Notes: generated by a model not told the origin, from the sequence alone. A DNA stretch of 64,000 nt from Bog-1198 sp963727045 (GCA_963727045.1 CAVSES010000001.1:1488001-1552000), one strand, 5' to 3'; positions 39,784-50,105 are shown, numbered from the stretch's first letter. Program-made: numbers and translations.

Positions 39784-41940
39784 CTAGCCCACGGCCGCGG
39801 CCTTGGCTTTGGCCACCTCCGCGATGACCTCGTCCGCGACATTGCGCGGCACGGGCTCGTAATGCGAGAACTCCATGGTGTAGGAGGCGCGGCCGCTCGT
39901 CATGCCGCGCAAGTGTCCGATATAACCGAACATCTCCGACAGCGGCACGTTTGCCACCACGGCGATGTTGGTGCCGCGCTCCAGCTGATCCTGGATCGCG
40001 CCACGGCGCCGATTGATGTCGCCGATCACGTCGCCGAGATAATCGCCCGGTGTGACGGTCTCCACCTTCATGACCGGCTCCAGCAGGATCGGGCCGGCCT
40101 TGCGAATGGCTTCGCGAAAGCAGGCCTTCGCGGCTATCTCGAAGGTCAACGCATTGGAGTCCACGTCGTGGAAACTGCCGTCTATGAGCGTGGCGCGGAA
40201 ATCGACGGTCGGGTAGTGGGCAAGCACCCCGTCCTCCTTCTGGATCTTCAGGCCCTTTTCGACCGAGGGCACGAACTCCTTCGGCACCGAGCCGCCGACG
40301 GTTTCGTCGACGAATTCGAATCCGGTGCTGCGCGGCAGTGGCTCGAACACGATCCACACCTCGGCGAACTGACCGGAGCCGCCGGTCTGCTTCTTATGAA
40401 TGTACTGCTCGGTCAATTTCTTGGTGATCGTCTCCCGATACGCGACCTGCGGCTCACCCATGACGCCCTCCACACCGAACTCGGTGCGCATTCGATCCAG
40501 GGTCACCTCCAGATGCAACTCTCCCATCCCGCGCAGGATGGTTTGCCCCGTTTCGCGGTCGGTTTCCAAATGCAGCGACGGATCGGCGCGGACCATCTTG
40601 CCGAGCGCCGTGCCGAATTTTTCCTGCTCAGCCTTGACCTTGGATTTCACCGAAACGCTGATGACGGGATCGGGAAATCGCATGCGCTCGAGAACCACCG
40701 GAGCGGCCGCATCGCACAGCGTATCGCCCGTTTCGGTATCCGCGAGGGAAACCAGCGCGATGATGTCGCCGGCACGCGCTTCCTCCACGGGATTGGCCTC
40801 CTTGGCGAACATTTCGACCATGCGGCCGATCTTCTCCCGCTTTCCGCGCGTCGAATTTTGGACCGAAGCGCCTTTTGTGAGCACGCCGGAGTAGACCCTG
40901 ATGAAGGTCAGCGCACCGTAGGCGTCATTGATGACCTTGAAGGCAAGGGCCGAGAATGGCTCGTCGTCCGAGCATTTGCGCTCGCCGATGGGTTCGCCAT
41001 CCGCGTCGACCGTCTTGATCGAGGCGACGTCGGTCGGGGCCGGCATATAGTCGACGACCGCATCGAGGACCTGCTGCACTCCTTTGTTCTTGTATGAGGA
41101 CCCGCACAGAATGACCGTGAATGCGGAATGCAGGGTGCCCTTGCGCAGCGCCTTGCGAAGCACGTCCGCCGAGGGAACCGTGCCATGGGTCAGGTACGCT
41201 TCCATTGCCTCGTCGTCCTGTTCCAGGCACGTATCGACCAGCTCCGTGCGGTATTTGGGAACATCCTCGAGCAGCTTGCGATCGCTCGGGGTGGTGATGT
41301 GCAGTTTGTCGGCGAGATCGGGGGTCACTTCGAGGGTCTGCCACTGGGCATCCTTGTCGTCCGATTCCCAAACCAGGGCCTTCATCTCGACGAGATCGAC
41401 CATCCCTTTGAAGTTCTCTTCCGAGCCGATCGGGATCTGCACGGGGAGAGGACGCGCGCCGAGGCGCTTCTTGATCATGTCCACGCAGCGCAGGAAGTTG
41501 GCGCCGCTGCGATCCATCTTGTTGACGTAGCAGATGCGGGGAACGCCGTAATTGTCGGCCAGCCGCCAATTCGTCTCCGATTGCGGCTCGACGCCGGCGA
41601 CTCCGTCGAACACCACGACGGCACCGTCGAGCACGCGAAGCGATCGATTGACCTCGATGGTGAAATCGACGTGGCCCGGCGTGTCGATGAGGTTTATTTT
41701 CTTGTCGCGCCAGAACGCCGAGACGGCGGCGCTTTGAATCGTGATGCCGCGCTTTTGTTCCTGCTCGAGATAGTCGGTGGTCGTCGAGGTTTTCAGATCC
41801 TTCGTGTCGTGAATGTCGATGATGGTGTGCTTACGCCCCGTGTAATACAGGATGCGCTCGGTCGTCGTCGTCTTGCCGGCGTCGACGTGGGCGATGATGC
41901 CGATATTGCGGATATCGGAGAGGGGGATTGTGCGGGCCAT
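39784..41940 (-). CDS. elongation factor G paralogue
   Basis: A 718-residue translational GTPase with all five EF-G domains. G1 is AHVDAGKTTTT (residues 17-27), G3 DTPGH (86-90), G4 NKMD (140-143). The switch I region differs from ordinary EF-G: residues 40-68 read with DTKDLKTSTTTDYLEQEQ where most have a short Gly-Ala-Ala-x-Met-Asp segment; the GITI Thr67 is kept. Domain IV has YIHKKQTGGSGQFAEVW. The gene stands alone, away from rpsL, rpsG and tuf, so it is probably a second EF-G, or the sole EF-G in a rearranged genome. Confidence 0.93.
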   Translation of the reverse strand: MARTIPLSDIRNIGIIAHVDAGKTTTTERILYYTGRKHTIIDIHDTKDLKTSTTTDYLEQEQKRGITIQSAAVSAFWRDKKINLIDTPGHVDFTIEVNRSLRVLDGAVVVFDGVAGVEPQSETNWRLADNYGVPRICYVNKMDRSGANFLRCVDMIKKRLGARPLPVQIPIGSEENFKGMVDLVEMKALVWESDDKDAQWQTLEVTPDLADKLHITTPSDRKLLEDVPKYRTELVDTCLEQDDEAMEAYLTHGTVPSADVLRKALRKGTLHSAFTVILCGSSYKNKGVQQVLDAVVDYMPAPTDVASIKTVDADGEPIGERKCSDDEPFSALAFKVINDAYGALTFIRVYSGVLTKGASVQNSTRGKREKIGRMVEMFAKEANPVEEARAGDIIALVSLADTETGDTLCDAAAPVVLERMRFPDPVISVSVKSKVKAEQEKFGTALGKMVRADPSLHLETDRETGQTILRGMGELHLEVTLDRMRTEFGVEGVMGEPQVAYRETITKKLTEQYIHKKQTGGSGQFAEVWIVFEPLPRSTGFEFVDETVGGSVPKEFVPSVEKGLKIQKEDGVLAHYPTVDFRATLIDGSFHDVDSNALTFEIAAKACFREAIRKAGPILLEPVMKVETVTPGDYLGDVIGDINRRRGAIQDQLERGTNIAVVANVPLSEMFGYIGHLRGMTSGRASYTMEFSHYEPVPRNVADEVIAEVAKAKAAAVG

Positions 41941-42095
41941 AAGCTAAGGTTCCGTAAAGATGTGACCAGGGAGGGCCGCGGTGGGCCGGCGCCAAAACCG
42001 CATAGTCTGACACGGCATCCGGCGTGTGTCGAAAAAAATTGGGGAGATTGGCCAGGGGGGCGCCTGTTCCGGCCGCTCCCGGTCACCCCCCGGCA

Positions 42096-42770
42096 CTACC
42101 TGACGGTGTAACCGCGTCCTTCGAGGCAGGCCGCTTGTGCCCGAAAGTAATCGGATCGCCTGCCGCTCCCCGTCCCCGCGGGCTGCGTGGGATCGAATCC
42201 GGTTTGCGCCACGGCCCAGCGATGGCACTCGAACTTGTCCGTTCCCTGCTGATCCTGGTTCTGGCCGGTTTTCGGGTATGCGATCAGATCCGAAACCGCC
42301 GGCGACTCCGCCGCCTGGCTCTCGATGCCGGGCGGCGGCGCCACCGTCTCATACTGGTTCACCGCGCCGTTCCAACGGTAATAAGTATTGTCTGCGTAGT
42401 AGTACGGGATGCCATCCCACCAGAGGGTCGAGTAATACAAGGGCAGCGTCGCAAGATACAGACCCAGCCCGAGACCGCCCCAGCCCCACGGTCCATAATA
42501 ACCGCCGCCCCAGTAGCCGCCGCGCCAGCCGTATCCGCCATTGCCGTAGCCGCCGCGCCAGCCGTATCCGCCATTGCCGTATCCACCGCGCCAGCCGTAT
42601 CCGCGATTGCCGTAGCCGCCGTAATGGCCGCCGCCGCCATGACCCATTGCAGCGCCGGCGTGACCGCCGCCGCCCGAGTGCTGCGCGGATGCGGGCGCGC
42701 CCAAGGCCAGTGCGGCGATGCCGCTGCAGATGACCAAGGCCAGCGAACGGAGCGTTGCGTGATTTTTCAT
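42096..42770 (-). CDS. secreted Gly/Tyr-rich protein, DUF6515-like
   Basis: A 224-residue protein starting at 42770 after GAGG. A signal peptide (MKNHATLRSLALVICSGIAA) precedes a Gly/Tyr/Trp/Arg-rich segment made of an 11-residue unit (GYGNGGYGWRG type) repeated three times, encoded by 33-bp DNA repeats. The C-terminal part has YYADNTYYRWNGAVNQYETV, the block typical of DUF6515 proteins, and FECHRWAVAQTGFDPTQPAG, a segment found in many small secreted proteins with a DUF1236-like fold. Function unknown; surface or periplasmic placement is likely. Confidence 0.8.
   Translation of the reverse strand: MKNHATLRSLALVICSGIAALALGAPASAQHSGGGGHAGAAMGHGGGGHYGGYGNRGYGWRGGYGNGGYGWRGGYGNGGYGWRGGYWGGGYYGPWGWGGLGLGLYLATLPLYYSTLWWDGIPYYYADNTYYRWNGAVNQYETVAPPPGIESQAAESPAVSDLIAYPKTGQNQDQQGTDKFECHRWAVAQTGFDPTQPAGTGSGRRSDYFRAQAACLEGRGYTVR
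42514..42612. repeat. three tandem 33-bp repeats in the DUF6515-like gene
   Basis: Units 42514-42546, 42547-42579 and 42580-42612 are nearly identical (the first two exactly, the third with a few changes). Each codes 11 residues of the Gly/Tyr/Trp-rich part in frame, so copy number can change without breaking the gene. Confidence 0.85.
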
Positions 42771-42889
42771 AACCTCACCCATTGGGTGGACGGGGATGCG
42801 CGGGACGACATTATATAAGACCTCGCGACCCATCGGCAGTTCAACGGGACAACCGCCCGGCGGCCTACCGCCGCAAGGTGCGTGTTTCG

Positions 42890-44773
42890 TCAGGCGATTG
42901 CCGCCATGGCCTTGGGTTGTGCGAGCTCGCAGACGATCGATACACCGCCGGTGCCGCGGCTTTCGACCGAGAGCCGCGCGCCGATCGAACTCGCGCGAAA
43001 ATGCATGGTGCGCATGCCAAGTCCGCGGCCCGGCGCTCCCCCTGCGGACAATCCCACGCCGTCGTCATCGATCGTCAATCTCACGCCCCGTGCATGCACC
43101 CACAAGGTGATTTCGACGTTTCCAGCGTGGGAGTGTTTGAGCGCGTTCTGCACCGCCTCCTGTGCGATCCGGTACAGATGATTGCGCGTCTCCAAGTCCA
43201 GAGTAAGGGGCGACTGCAGGTGCGGGCGGAAACGCACCGTGGTACCGCCCACGGAGCTGCGGCTCGCCAGCACCTCCAGCGCGCCCTGGAGACTGCCGTC
43301 CGCATCGCCCAGGGGGGAGACTCCCTGCGCGATGCGGCGCGCCGCTTGAATACAGCTCGCGGCCAGCGCGGCTAGCTGCACCAGGCTTGCGGAAATCGGC
43401 TGTTTCTCGCGTTCGGCGCGGGTCGCGAGTGCGCGCGCCGACAGCGCGAGTCCGGTCAGTTCCTGCCCCAGACCGTCGTGCAATTCCTGGCCGATGCGGC
43501 GCTGCTCGTTGGCAATCGCATCGATGAGGGCGCTGCCCAGCGCCCGGCGCTCGGTCACGTCGCTTGCGAATACCAGTTCGGCCCGCCGGCCGCCGAGGTC
43601 GATGGCGCGCGTCCAAACCTCGACGGCCAGCACGCGCCCATCGTGGGTCATATGCCGAGTTTCGAACGGCTCCGGAGGCGTGCCGCATGCATCGTCCGCG
43701 GGCGGCGGAAGGACGCGTCCACCGCCGGGCGGCGCGAGCGCGGGAACCCGCAGCATCAGGAACGCTTCGCGGCTCAAGCCGTATTGGCGCGCCGCGGCCT
43801 CGTTGACCAACAGAAACTCGAGCGTGTCCGGATCGTGAACCCAGATCGGCTGCGGACTTCCGTCGAATATCTGCGCATAGCGCCGCTCGGCGCGCAACAG
43901 TGCAAGGCCCGCGCGGTCCCGTTCGGCGAGCAGCGCCGTTATGATCAGATTGAGGCTGGTGAGTGCCGCGCTCAGCGACCAGATGGTGGCGAGCCCCGCG
44001 ACAGGGTCGAGTCCGGCGAAGACACCTCGGCCGTAGGCGAAGCTCAGACCCGATGCTCCCGAGGTGACGAGCGTACCGAACGCTGCAACCACGAGCCCAA
44101 ATCGGATGGTTCCAACGACGACGAGAAGCAGGGCCCCCACGACGACGAGAGGTCTGCCGACGCCGGTGGAGTCAAACGACAGCGCGCCTGCGCAGCATAC
44201 GGCCACTCCGAGCAGCCAAACGCCTCCCTGGACCCAATGCTCCAGAAACTGCGCGAGGCTCTTGCGGCTCACCGCAACCAACATTGGGCCGACGAGCAGC
44301 ACACCCGCCGTCGTGTTGCTCCACCATCGCAGCCAGCGAGGAGCATCCACCGCCGCCGGATCCCCGGCAAGAAGAAAGCCCAGCAGTCCCAGGGTGGGCA
44401 CGATTGTCATGCCGATCGCCGCGGCGAGGATGAACAGGGGCACATCCCGCGCCCGGGCGAATCCAGGGTCAAACCCGCGGTTTTCGAGAAGCATCGCGGT
44501 CGCCAGCGCGCCTCCCACAGCACCGATGCCGACGAAAAACGAGGCGATCGGCGGCTGTCCCGTCCACAGATCGGTTCCAATGGAGGCTGCCAGGATGGCG
44601 GGCCACATGGCTCGTCCCCACCGGGTGCAAGCGGCGACCCCGATGCCGCATCCCAACAGCGGCAACGTCGGATGGGTGCTCACGCTCGGCAGCATGAAAC
44701 CCACGGCACCCGCGGTGAAGACGGCGGCGAATATGATCAACCATCTCTTGATGGGCATGCGGTTGGGACTCAT
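42890..44773 (-). CDS. MASE1-PAS sensor histidine kinase (NarL-type kinase domain)
   Basis: A 627-residue membrane kinase. Residues about 8-300 form eight helices of MASE1 type, with GCGIGVAACTRWGRAMWPAI and LGLLGFLLAGD. A PAS domain (FDGSPQPIWVHDPDTLEFL) follows, then HisKA_3 with phospho-acceptor His432 in GQELHDGLGQELTG and HATPase_c with IDDDGVGLSAGGAPGRGLGM. Kinases of this subclass normally pair with a LuxR/NarL-type regulator, which is not adjacent. ATG at 44773 is chosen; MPIKRW 15 bp later is an alternative. Confidence 0.9.
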   Translation of the reverse strand: MSPNRMPIKRWLIIFAAVFTAGAVGFMLPSVSTHPTLPLLGCGIGVAACTRWGRAMWPAILAASIGTDLWTGQPPIASFFVGIGAVGGALATAMLLENRGFDPGFARARDVPLFILAAAIGMTIVPTLGLLGFLLAGDPAAVDAPRWLRWWSNTTAGVLLVGPMLVAVSRKSLAQFLEHWVQGGVWLLGVAVCCAGALSFDSTGVGRPLVVVGALLLVVVGTIRFGLVVAAFGTLVTSGASGLSFAYGRGVFAGLDPVAGLATIWSLSAALTSLNLIITALLAERDRAGLALLRAERRYAQIFDGSPQPIWVHDPDTLEFLLVNEAAARQYGLSREAFLMLRVPALAPPGGGRVLPPPADDACGTPPEPFETRHMTHDGRVLAVEVWTRAIDLGGRRAELVFASDVTERRALGSALIDAIANEQRRIGQELHDGLGQELTGLALSARALATRAEREKQPISASLVQLAALAASCIQAARRIAQGVSPLGDADGSLQGALEVLASRSSVGGTTVRFRPHLQSPLTLDLETRNHLYRIAQEAVQNALKHSHAGNVEITLWVHARGVRLTIDDDGVGLSAGGAPGRGLGMRTMHFRASSIGARLSVESRGTGGVSIVCELAQPKAMAAIA

Positions 44774-44882
44774 TGGTGGAAGCCTACGACGAACCAGCCG
44801 GTGAGGCCAAACACATTGTTCACCCGCGGACACTCGACATACACTTCATCTTCGATCATCACCACGCTCCGGGAACCGAAGA

Positions 44883-46163
44883 ATGCGCCGACTTCTGCTC
44901 TTGCTGGTATTGGCGGCCGCGACGGCTCCACGACCCGCGCCTGCTGCCGCAGCCCCGGGATTGCAGGCCGCGAAGGCGGAAAGCGTCGGCGTGTCGACCG
45001 AACGCCTCGGCCGTCTCACTTCCGGCATGAAGAGCCTCGTCGATCAGGGCCGTCTCGCAGGTGTCGTAACGATGGTCGCGCGCCACGGCAAGGTGATCGA
45101 ATTCGATGCAATCGGCAAGCGGGACATCGCAGCGGATGCCCCGATGCAGAAGGACAGCATCTTCCGCATCTACTCCATGACCAAGCCGATTACCGGAGTC
45201 GCGATGATGATGCTGTTCGAAGAGGGCAAGTGGCAGCTCAACGATACGGTCTCCAAGTACATTCCGGAATTCAGCAATCTCAAGGTCTACGGGACGGACG
45301 CGAGCGGCAACATGGTCTTGAGGGACCAGACCCATCCCGTGACGATGCGCGAACTGCTGTCGCACACGGGCGGCTTCACCTACGGATATTTCAGCAATAC
45401 GCCCGTCGACAAGCTGCAGCGCGACGCGGATCTCCTCAACGTCAACAACACGCTCGATGAATTCATCAAGCGCGTCGCCCAACTGCCGCTGAATTCCCAG
45501 CCCGGCAGCGAATGGCACTACAGCATTTCCACCGACATCCAGGGTTACATCGTCCAAAAGCTCTCCGGCATGCCTTTCGAGGAATTTCTCGAGCGGCGCA
45601 TCTTCAAACCCCTCAAGATGAACGACACCGGATTCTACGTGCCGGCGGAAAAACTCGGGCGCCTTGCCGAGTTCTACGAGTACGGCAAGGACGGACGCCT
45701 GCAGGTGGTGCGAGGCATGCTCAATCACGATTTCGCCGCGAAGCCCGCTTTCTCGTCCGGCGGCGGCGGACTGGTTTCCACCGCGGCGGATTACATGCGC
45801 TTCTGTCAGATGCTGCAGAACGGCGGCAAGCTGGACGGCGTCCGGCTCGTCGCGCCGCGCACCGTCGAACTGATGCGCACCAACGTGCTGTCCCCCACCA
45901 TGACGACTTTGTCGCCGGGCGCGGGGTTCGGATTGGACTTTGCGGTCTATACCGACGTCGCCGCCGCCGGCGGCTACTACGGCAAGGGCACCTACTACTG
46001 GGGCGGCGCCGCGGGGACGTGGTTCTGGATCGATCCGAGCGAGGATTTGATCGTCATAGGCATGATTCAACAAATCGCGGGCACCGGCGCGGCCGCCGTT
46101 GACGGGGTTCCGGACGTCCGCGGTCTGTCGCATGCCTATGTCTATCAGTCGATCGTGGACTGA
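44883..46163 (+). CDS. secreted serine hydrolase, class C beta-lactamase family
   Basis: A 426-residue protein with signal peptide (MRRLLLLLVLAAATAPRPAP). The S-x-x-K motif is Ser98-Met-Thr-Lys101 (FRIYSMTKP), the Y-x-S/N counterpart is HYSIS, and the third element is in GGAAGTWFWIDP. This is the esterase/DD-peptidase-like branch (EstB, LACTB types) rather than a true beta-lactamase. The amidase follows 34 bp later and is probably co-transcribed. It is divergent from the MASE1 kinase. Confidence 0.9.
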   Translation: MRRLLLLLVLAAATAPRPAPAAAAPGLQAAKAESVGVSTERLGRLTSGMKSLVDQGRLAGVVTMVARHGKVIEFDAIGKRDIAADAPMQKDSIFRIYSMTKPITGVAMMMLFEEGKWQLNDTVSKYIPEFSNLKVYGTDASGNMVLRDQTHPVTMRELLSHTGGFTYGYFSNTPVDKLQRDADLLNVNNTLDEFIKRVAQLPLNSQPGSEWHYSISTDIQGYIVQKLSGMPFEEFLERRIFKPLKMNDTGFYVPAEKLGRLAEFYEYGKDGRLQVVRGMLNHDFAAKPAFSSGGGGLVSTAADYMRFCQMLQNGGKLDGVRLVAPRTVELMRTNVLSPTMTTLSPGAGFGLDFAVYTDVAAAGGYYGKGTYYWGGAAGTWFWIDPSEDLIVIGMIQQIAGTGAAAVDGVPDVRGLSHAYVYQSIVD

Positions 46164-46197
46164 TTCCAAAGGCCAACAAACGCGAGGGACTCGTCAT

Positions 46198-47775
46198 ATG
46201 CATCGGCGCGACTTTCTCCTGGCGACCGCGGTTGCCGCGGTTGCCGCCCCCGAAATCGGCATGAGCGCCAAGACCCCGGCCGCGGCCGTCGAATTGACTC
46301 TGGCGGAGATCTCCGCCGGATTCGCCGACGGCCGTTTGACGTCCCGGCGGCTCACCCAGATCTACCTCGATCGCATCGGCGCTCTCGACCGCAACGGTCC
46401 CAAGCTCGGCGCGGTGCTGGAAACCAATCCGCAGGCGCTCGACATCGCCGAGGAGCTCGATCGGGAACGCCAAGCCCATGGCGTGCGCGGACCTCTTCAC
46501 GGTGTTCCGGTGCTGATCAAGGACAACGTCGAGACGGCGGATCGCATGATGACCACTGCCGGCTCCCTGGCGCTCGACGGCTGGTACCCGCCGCAGGATG
46601 CGCCGTTGGTCGCCCGCCTGCGCGCCGCGGGCGCCGTGATACTCGGCAAAACCAACCTGAGTGAATGGGCGAACTTTCGATCCGCCCATTCCTCGAGCGG
46701 TTGGAGCGGCAGAGGCGGCCAGACGCGCAATCCCTACGCGCTCGATCGAACGCCGTCAGGTTCGAGTTCCGGATCGGCGGTGGCGGTGGCCGCGAATCTC
46801 TGTGCGGTCGCCATCGGCACCGAAACCGACGGGTCGATCGTGAGCCCCGCATCGATCAACGGCATCGTCGGTCTGAAGCCGACGGTGGGCCTGGTCAGCC
46901 GCGGCGGCATCGTGCCCATATCGCACAGTCAGGACACGGCAGGACCGCTTGCAAGGAACGTGCGCGACGCCGCGCTGCTGCTCGGCGTAATCAGCGGCCT
47001 GGATGCCGCCGACCCGGCCAGCGCGGCCGTGGGCGAACGCTTCGAAAGCGGCTATGAGCGGTTCCTCGACCCCGACGGATTGCGCGGCGCGCGATTGGGA
47101 ATCGCGCGCCGGTTCTTCGCCGACAATGCGCCGCTCAACGCCTTTTTGGACAATTGCATCGCGACGCTCGGACGCGCCGGGGCAATCGTGATCGATCCGG
47201 CTGATCTGCCCATGCATGGCGCGGCGGCAGCCGCGGAGCAGGAAGTTCTGCTGTACGAGTTCAAGGCGGACCTGAACGTGTACCTTGCCCGGTTGCCCGG
47301 AAGGCTGCCGGTTCGATCCCTGGCGGACTTGATACGCTTCAATGAGGCGCACGCGGACCGGGAGTTGCCTCTGTTCGATCAGGAGTTGCTGCGCCAGGCG
47401 CAGGCCAAAGGCAGCCTCGATGAGGCTGCCTATCGGGACGCGCGCGATGCCTGTCTCACGGCCGCGCGGGGCGGCGGCATCGACGCCGCGCTGTGCGAAC
47501 ATGGCCTCGATGCCATCGTGACGCTGACCTCGGGGCCGGCCTGGCTGATCGATCCCGTGAACGGCGATCTGGACACCGGCGGATGTTCCTCTCCCGCCGC
47601 GGTCGCGGGTTATCCGCACATCACCGTGCCGGCCGGCCTGTATCGCGGCCTTCCCGTGGGCCTGTCTTTTTTCGGCACGGCATTCAGCGAACCGAAACTC
47701 ATCAGGCTCGCGTCGGGATTCGAGCACGCAGCGAATGCGCGTGTGGCGCCGAAATTCGCGCCGCGCTCGAGCTAG
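46198..47775 (+). CDS. exported amidase (amidase signature family)
   Basis: A 525-residue amidase. The start at 46198 follows GAGGGA and gives MHRRDFLLATAVAAVAAPEI, a Tat-like signal with Arg-Arg-Asp-Phe-Leu. The catalytic triad is Lys108 (VPVLIKDN), a cis-Ser in the GSSSGS segment (189-193) and the nucleophile Ser213 in TETDGSIVSPAS. The last block is YPHITVPAGLYRGLPVGLSF. It should hydrolyse amides or aminoacyl amides in the periplasm. It follows the serine hydrolase gene by 34 bp. Confidence 0.9.
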   Translation: MHRRDFLLATAVAAVAAPEIGMSAKTPAAAVELTLAEISAGFADGRLTSRRLTQIYLDRIGALDRNGPKLGAVLETNPQALDIAEELDRERQAHGVRGPLHGVPVLIKDNVETADRMMTTAGSLALDGWYPPQDAPLVARLRAAGAVILGKTNLSEWANFRSAHSSSGWSGRGGQTRNPYALDRTPSGSSSGSAVAVAANLCAVAIGTETDGSIVSPASINGIVGLKPTVGLVSRGGIVPISHSQDTAGPLARNVRDAALLLGVISGLDAADPASAAVGERFESGYERFLDPDGLRGARLGIARRFFADNAPLNAFLDNCIATLGRAGAIVIDPADLPMHGAAAAAEQEVLLYEFKADLNVYLARLPGRLPVRSLADLIRFNEAHADRELPLFDQELLRQAQAKGSLDEAAYRDARDACLTAARGGGIDAALCEHGLDAIVTLTSGPAWLIDPVNGDLDTGGCSSPAAVAGYPHITVPAGLYRGLPVGLSFFGTAFSEPKLIRLASGFEHAANARVAPKFAPRSS

Positions 47776-47822
47776 CCTCGAGCCTGCCGCTTGAGCAGGC
47801 CCTCGCGGGTGTATTGCAGCGC

Positions 47823-50105
47823 TTACCTGCGGACCGGGATTTCAATATAGCTGTCGCTGTGCCACTGAACCTTTAGAGGAGTTTTTCCGTCCGCCATCGA
47901 TTCCTCGCTCACGTCGTTCCCCGTGCCATAATTGATCTCGCGGTCGGGACGCTTGTTGATGCCGAGAATCATGACCAGGCGGCTGCCCGTCTGGAGCTGC
48001 CGGCTCGTCATGCGTTCGCTCTTGAAGATCAGGTCCTGCCGCTCGCCCGCCAGCAGAAGGTGACGATGAACCCGGTCCCTCGCGTAGCTCGCGCGAAATT
48101 CAAAGGTCGGGTTGAACAGGTAGATGTAGTCGCCGCCAGGCAGCATTTCGTACAGGGTGATGTTCAAGTCCATGTCCATCTTGTTCACCGTGAAATCGAG
48201 CTTTCCCGAGAACAAGCCGCTGAACTCGGCCGGCTTCGCCAGCGGTTCGCTCACGAACATCATGGCATTGTGGGTTGCCAGGTTTCTGCTGGTGAAGTCC
48301 GCCGGCGGCGTCCAGCCGTCGTCGCTGCGATCGGTCAGGCTGACGGTCTGCCGCCACACGGCCGGACGCGCGATCTTGCGTTGCGTGAGTCGATGCCTTT
48401 CGCCCGGGCCGCTGCCGTCCAAATAAGAACTTCAACGACCCTTTCGCCATCGAATCGAGCGGAGGACGCATACCGCCACTCATTTGCGCCCATGACCTCG
48501 TAGTTGATCCGATCCTTGAGCAGCGCAGGCGCCGGAGCCGCCCTTGAGAACGTGGTCGAACCACTGATAGCGCAGTTCGCGAACGTCGATGAGAGCGGCG
48601 GGATCGACCGCATAACTCTGAAGCATTGCCGACGGTCCGTGCTGCATCACGCTGTCGTCGTAAGGCCCGATGACCAACGTGTGATCGGCGTGGGGATTGT
48701 ACTTGTGATGCTGGGTGAAGTAATACAAGGCGCCCGGTTCGCTGCCTGCGTAGTAGCCGGTCGTCGTGAGAACCGGAATGTTGACGCGGGCGAATTGTTC
48801 CCGGTAGGGAATCATGTTCTGCCAATACCGATCGTAGCTCGGGTGGTTCAGCCAGCGGATGAAGACCGGATTGGGCTGCCCGTGCAGGCGGCCCAGATCC
48901 CGGTAGCGTCGTGCCGCTTCGGTACCACTTTTGGTCGAGCGCGCGCCACAGCGCGTCGTCGTAATACTCATCCGCATCCGACGGCTTGGCGTTGGTCACG
49001 AAGGACGACCACCGGTAGGCGGAGTTCTGAAAGATGCCGCCCCCCATGGGGACATCGATTCCCGGCGCGTTGGGGGCCGAGACTGGCAATCGCCTTGAGC
49101 GCGGGCGGCGGGTTCTTTGCGGCTGCCCAGGGGGTAAAGCCGCTGTAGCCATTGCCGTACATTCCCACCCGGCCGTCGCTCCATGGCTGCTTGGCGATCC
49201 AGTTGATCACCGCGTCGCGCATCTACGCCATCATGTTGATAGGGAACCACGCTGTCGGGATTCGTGTGCTTTCCGCGTGTATAGGCCACGACGCCGACAT
49301 AGCCATGAGCGGCGCACTCCATGGCGTAATTCTTCGTATCGTAGATGGTGAACTCGAGCAGTGCGGGAAACGCCTTGGAGGTCCTTCGGACGCACCACCA
49401 GAACCGCACAGATTCGCACCGCCGGCAGTTTTGACCAGCACATCGTCCTCGGTCGTGTAGCGCCGATGATCGTCCTCGGCGACGAGCGGACCGACCAGCG
49501 GGCCGAAGCTCCGGTAGGCATCGAAGGCAAGGTATTTCCAGATCAACTCCACCGCCTCGGACTGTCCGATGATGTCCTTGGTCCGCTGTTGGTCGAGCGA
49601 CTTCTGCAGAGTCTTCCCGGGCCACCGCCGGGGACACCTCAAGCCATCGCGTGACCGCATAGGCATCTTGATCGCTGAGCCGGGAAATCACTTCGCGGAA
49701 CGATCTCGCGAATGCTTCGGCGAAGGCGACCCGATTCTCCGTTTCCAGGGCCTTCGCGTACGCGTAGATGTCGTATATCGACCCGCGGCCCGCGGGCCGG
49801 CGGGCGTTCGAGCGCCGCCGATTGCGCAGCGATTGCCGCGAGACGTCCGCAGCCGCGAAGTTGCCGGACACCATCTGCAGCGCGGATAGATTTGCGAGGT
49901 AGCGGTCAGGATCGGGTTCCTGATAGATGGGAAGAAGGCGCGTCGCGAGATCGCGCATCGTCGCGGCCGCCGCGGCGTCGTCGGCTGAAGCGGGCGAGTG
50001 AAATTCGAGCTCCGGTGCCGAGGCCCATGACGGCGACGCCGCCATGAACAGCCACGCGATGAGCCAAAGGAGCGCCCGCTTCAACTTGCCGCACCCGGCC
50101 GGCAT
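47823..50105 (-). pseudogene. CocE/X-Pro dipeptidyl-peptidase family hydrolase, decayed
   Basis: A signal peptide (from 50105, LKRALLWLIAWLFMAASPSWA) opens the frame. Family segments then appear in alternating frames, with breaks near 49620, 49390, 49225, 49080, 48930, 48535 and 48430. The parts are DTKNYAMECAAHGYVGVVAY, INWIAKQPWSDGRVGMYGNG, GGIFQNSAYRWSSFVTNAKP, TTGYYAGSEPGALYYFTQHH, LLKDRINYEVMGANEWRY and the C-terminal jellyroll to 47823. At the nucleophile elbow the sequence is G-N-G-Y-S-G, whereas the family has G-x-S-Y-x-G: the Ser codon appears changed to GGC. The gene therefore looks inactive even if some breaks are read errors. Its start overlaps the ABC gene end by 25 bp. Confidence 0.85.

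Noticed and set aside
44883..46163. The serine hydrolase as a true class C beta-lactamase resistance gene
   Set aside because: SMTK and HYS motifs are shared with esterases and peptidases, and the sequence resembles the EstB/LACTB-type branch.
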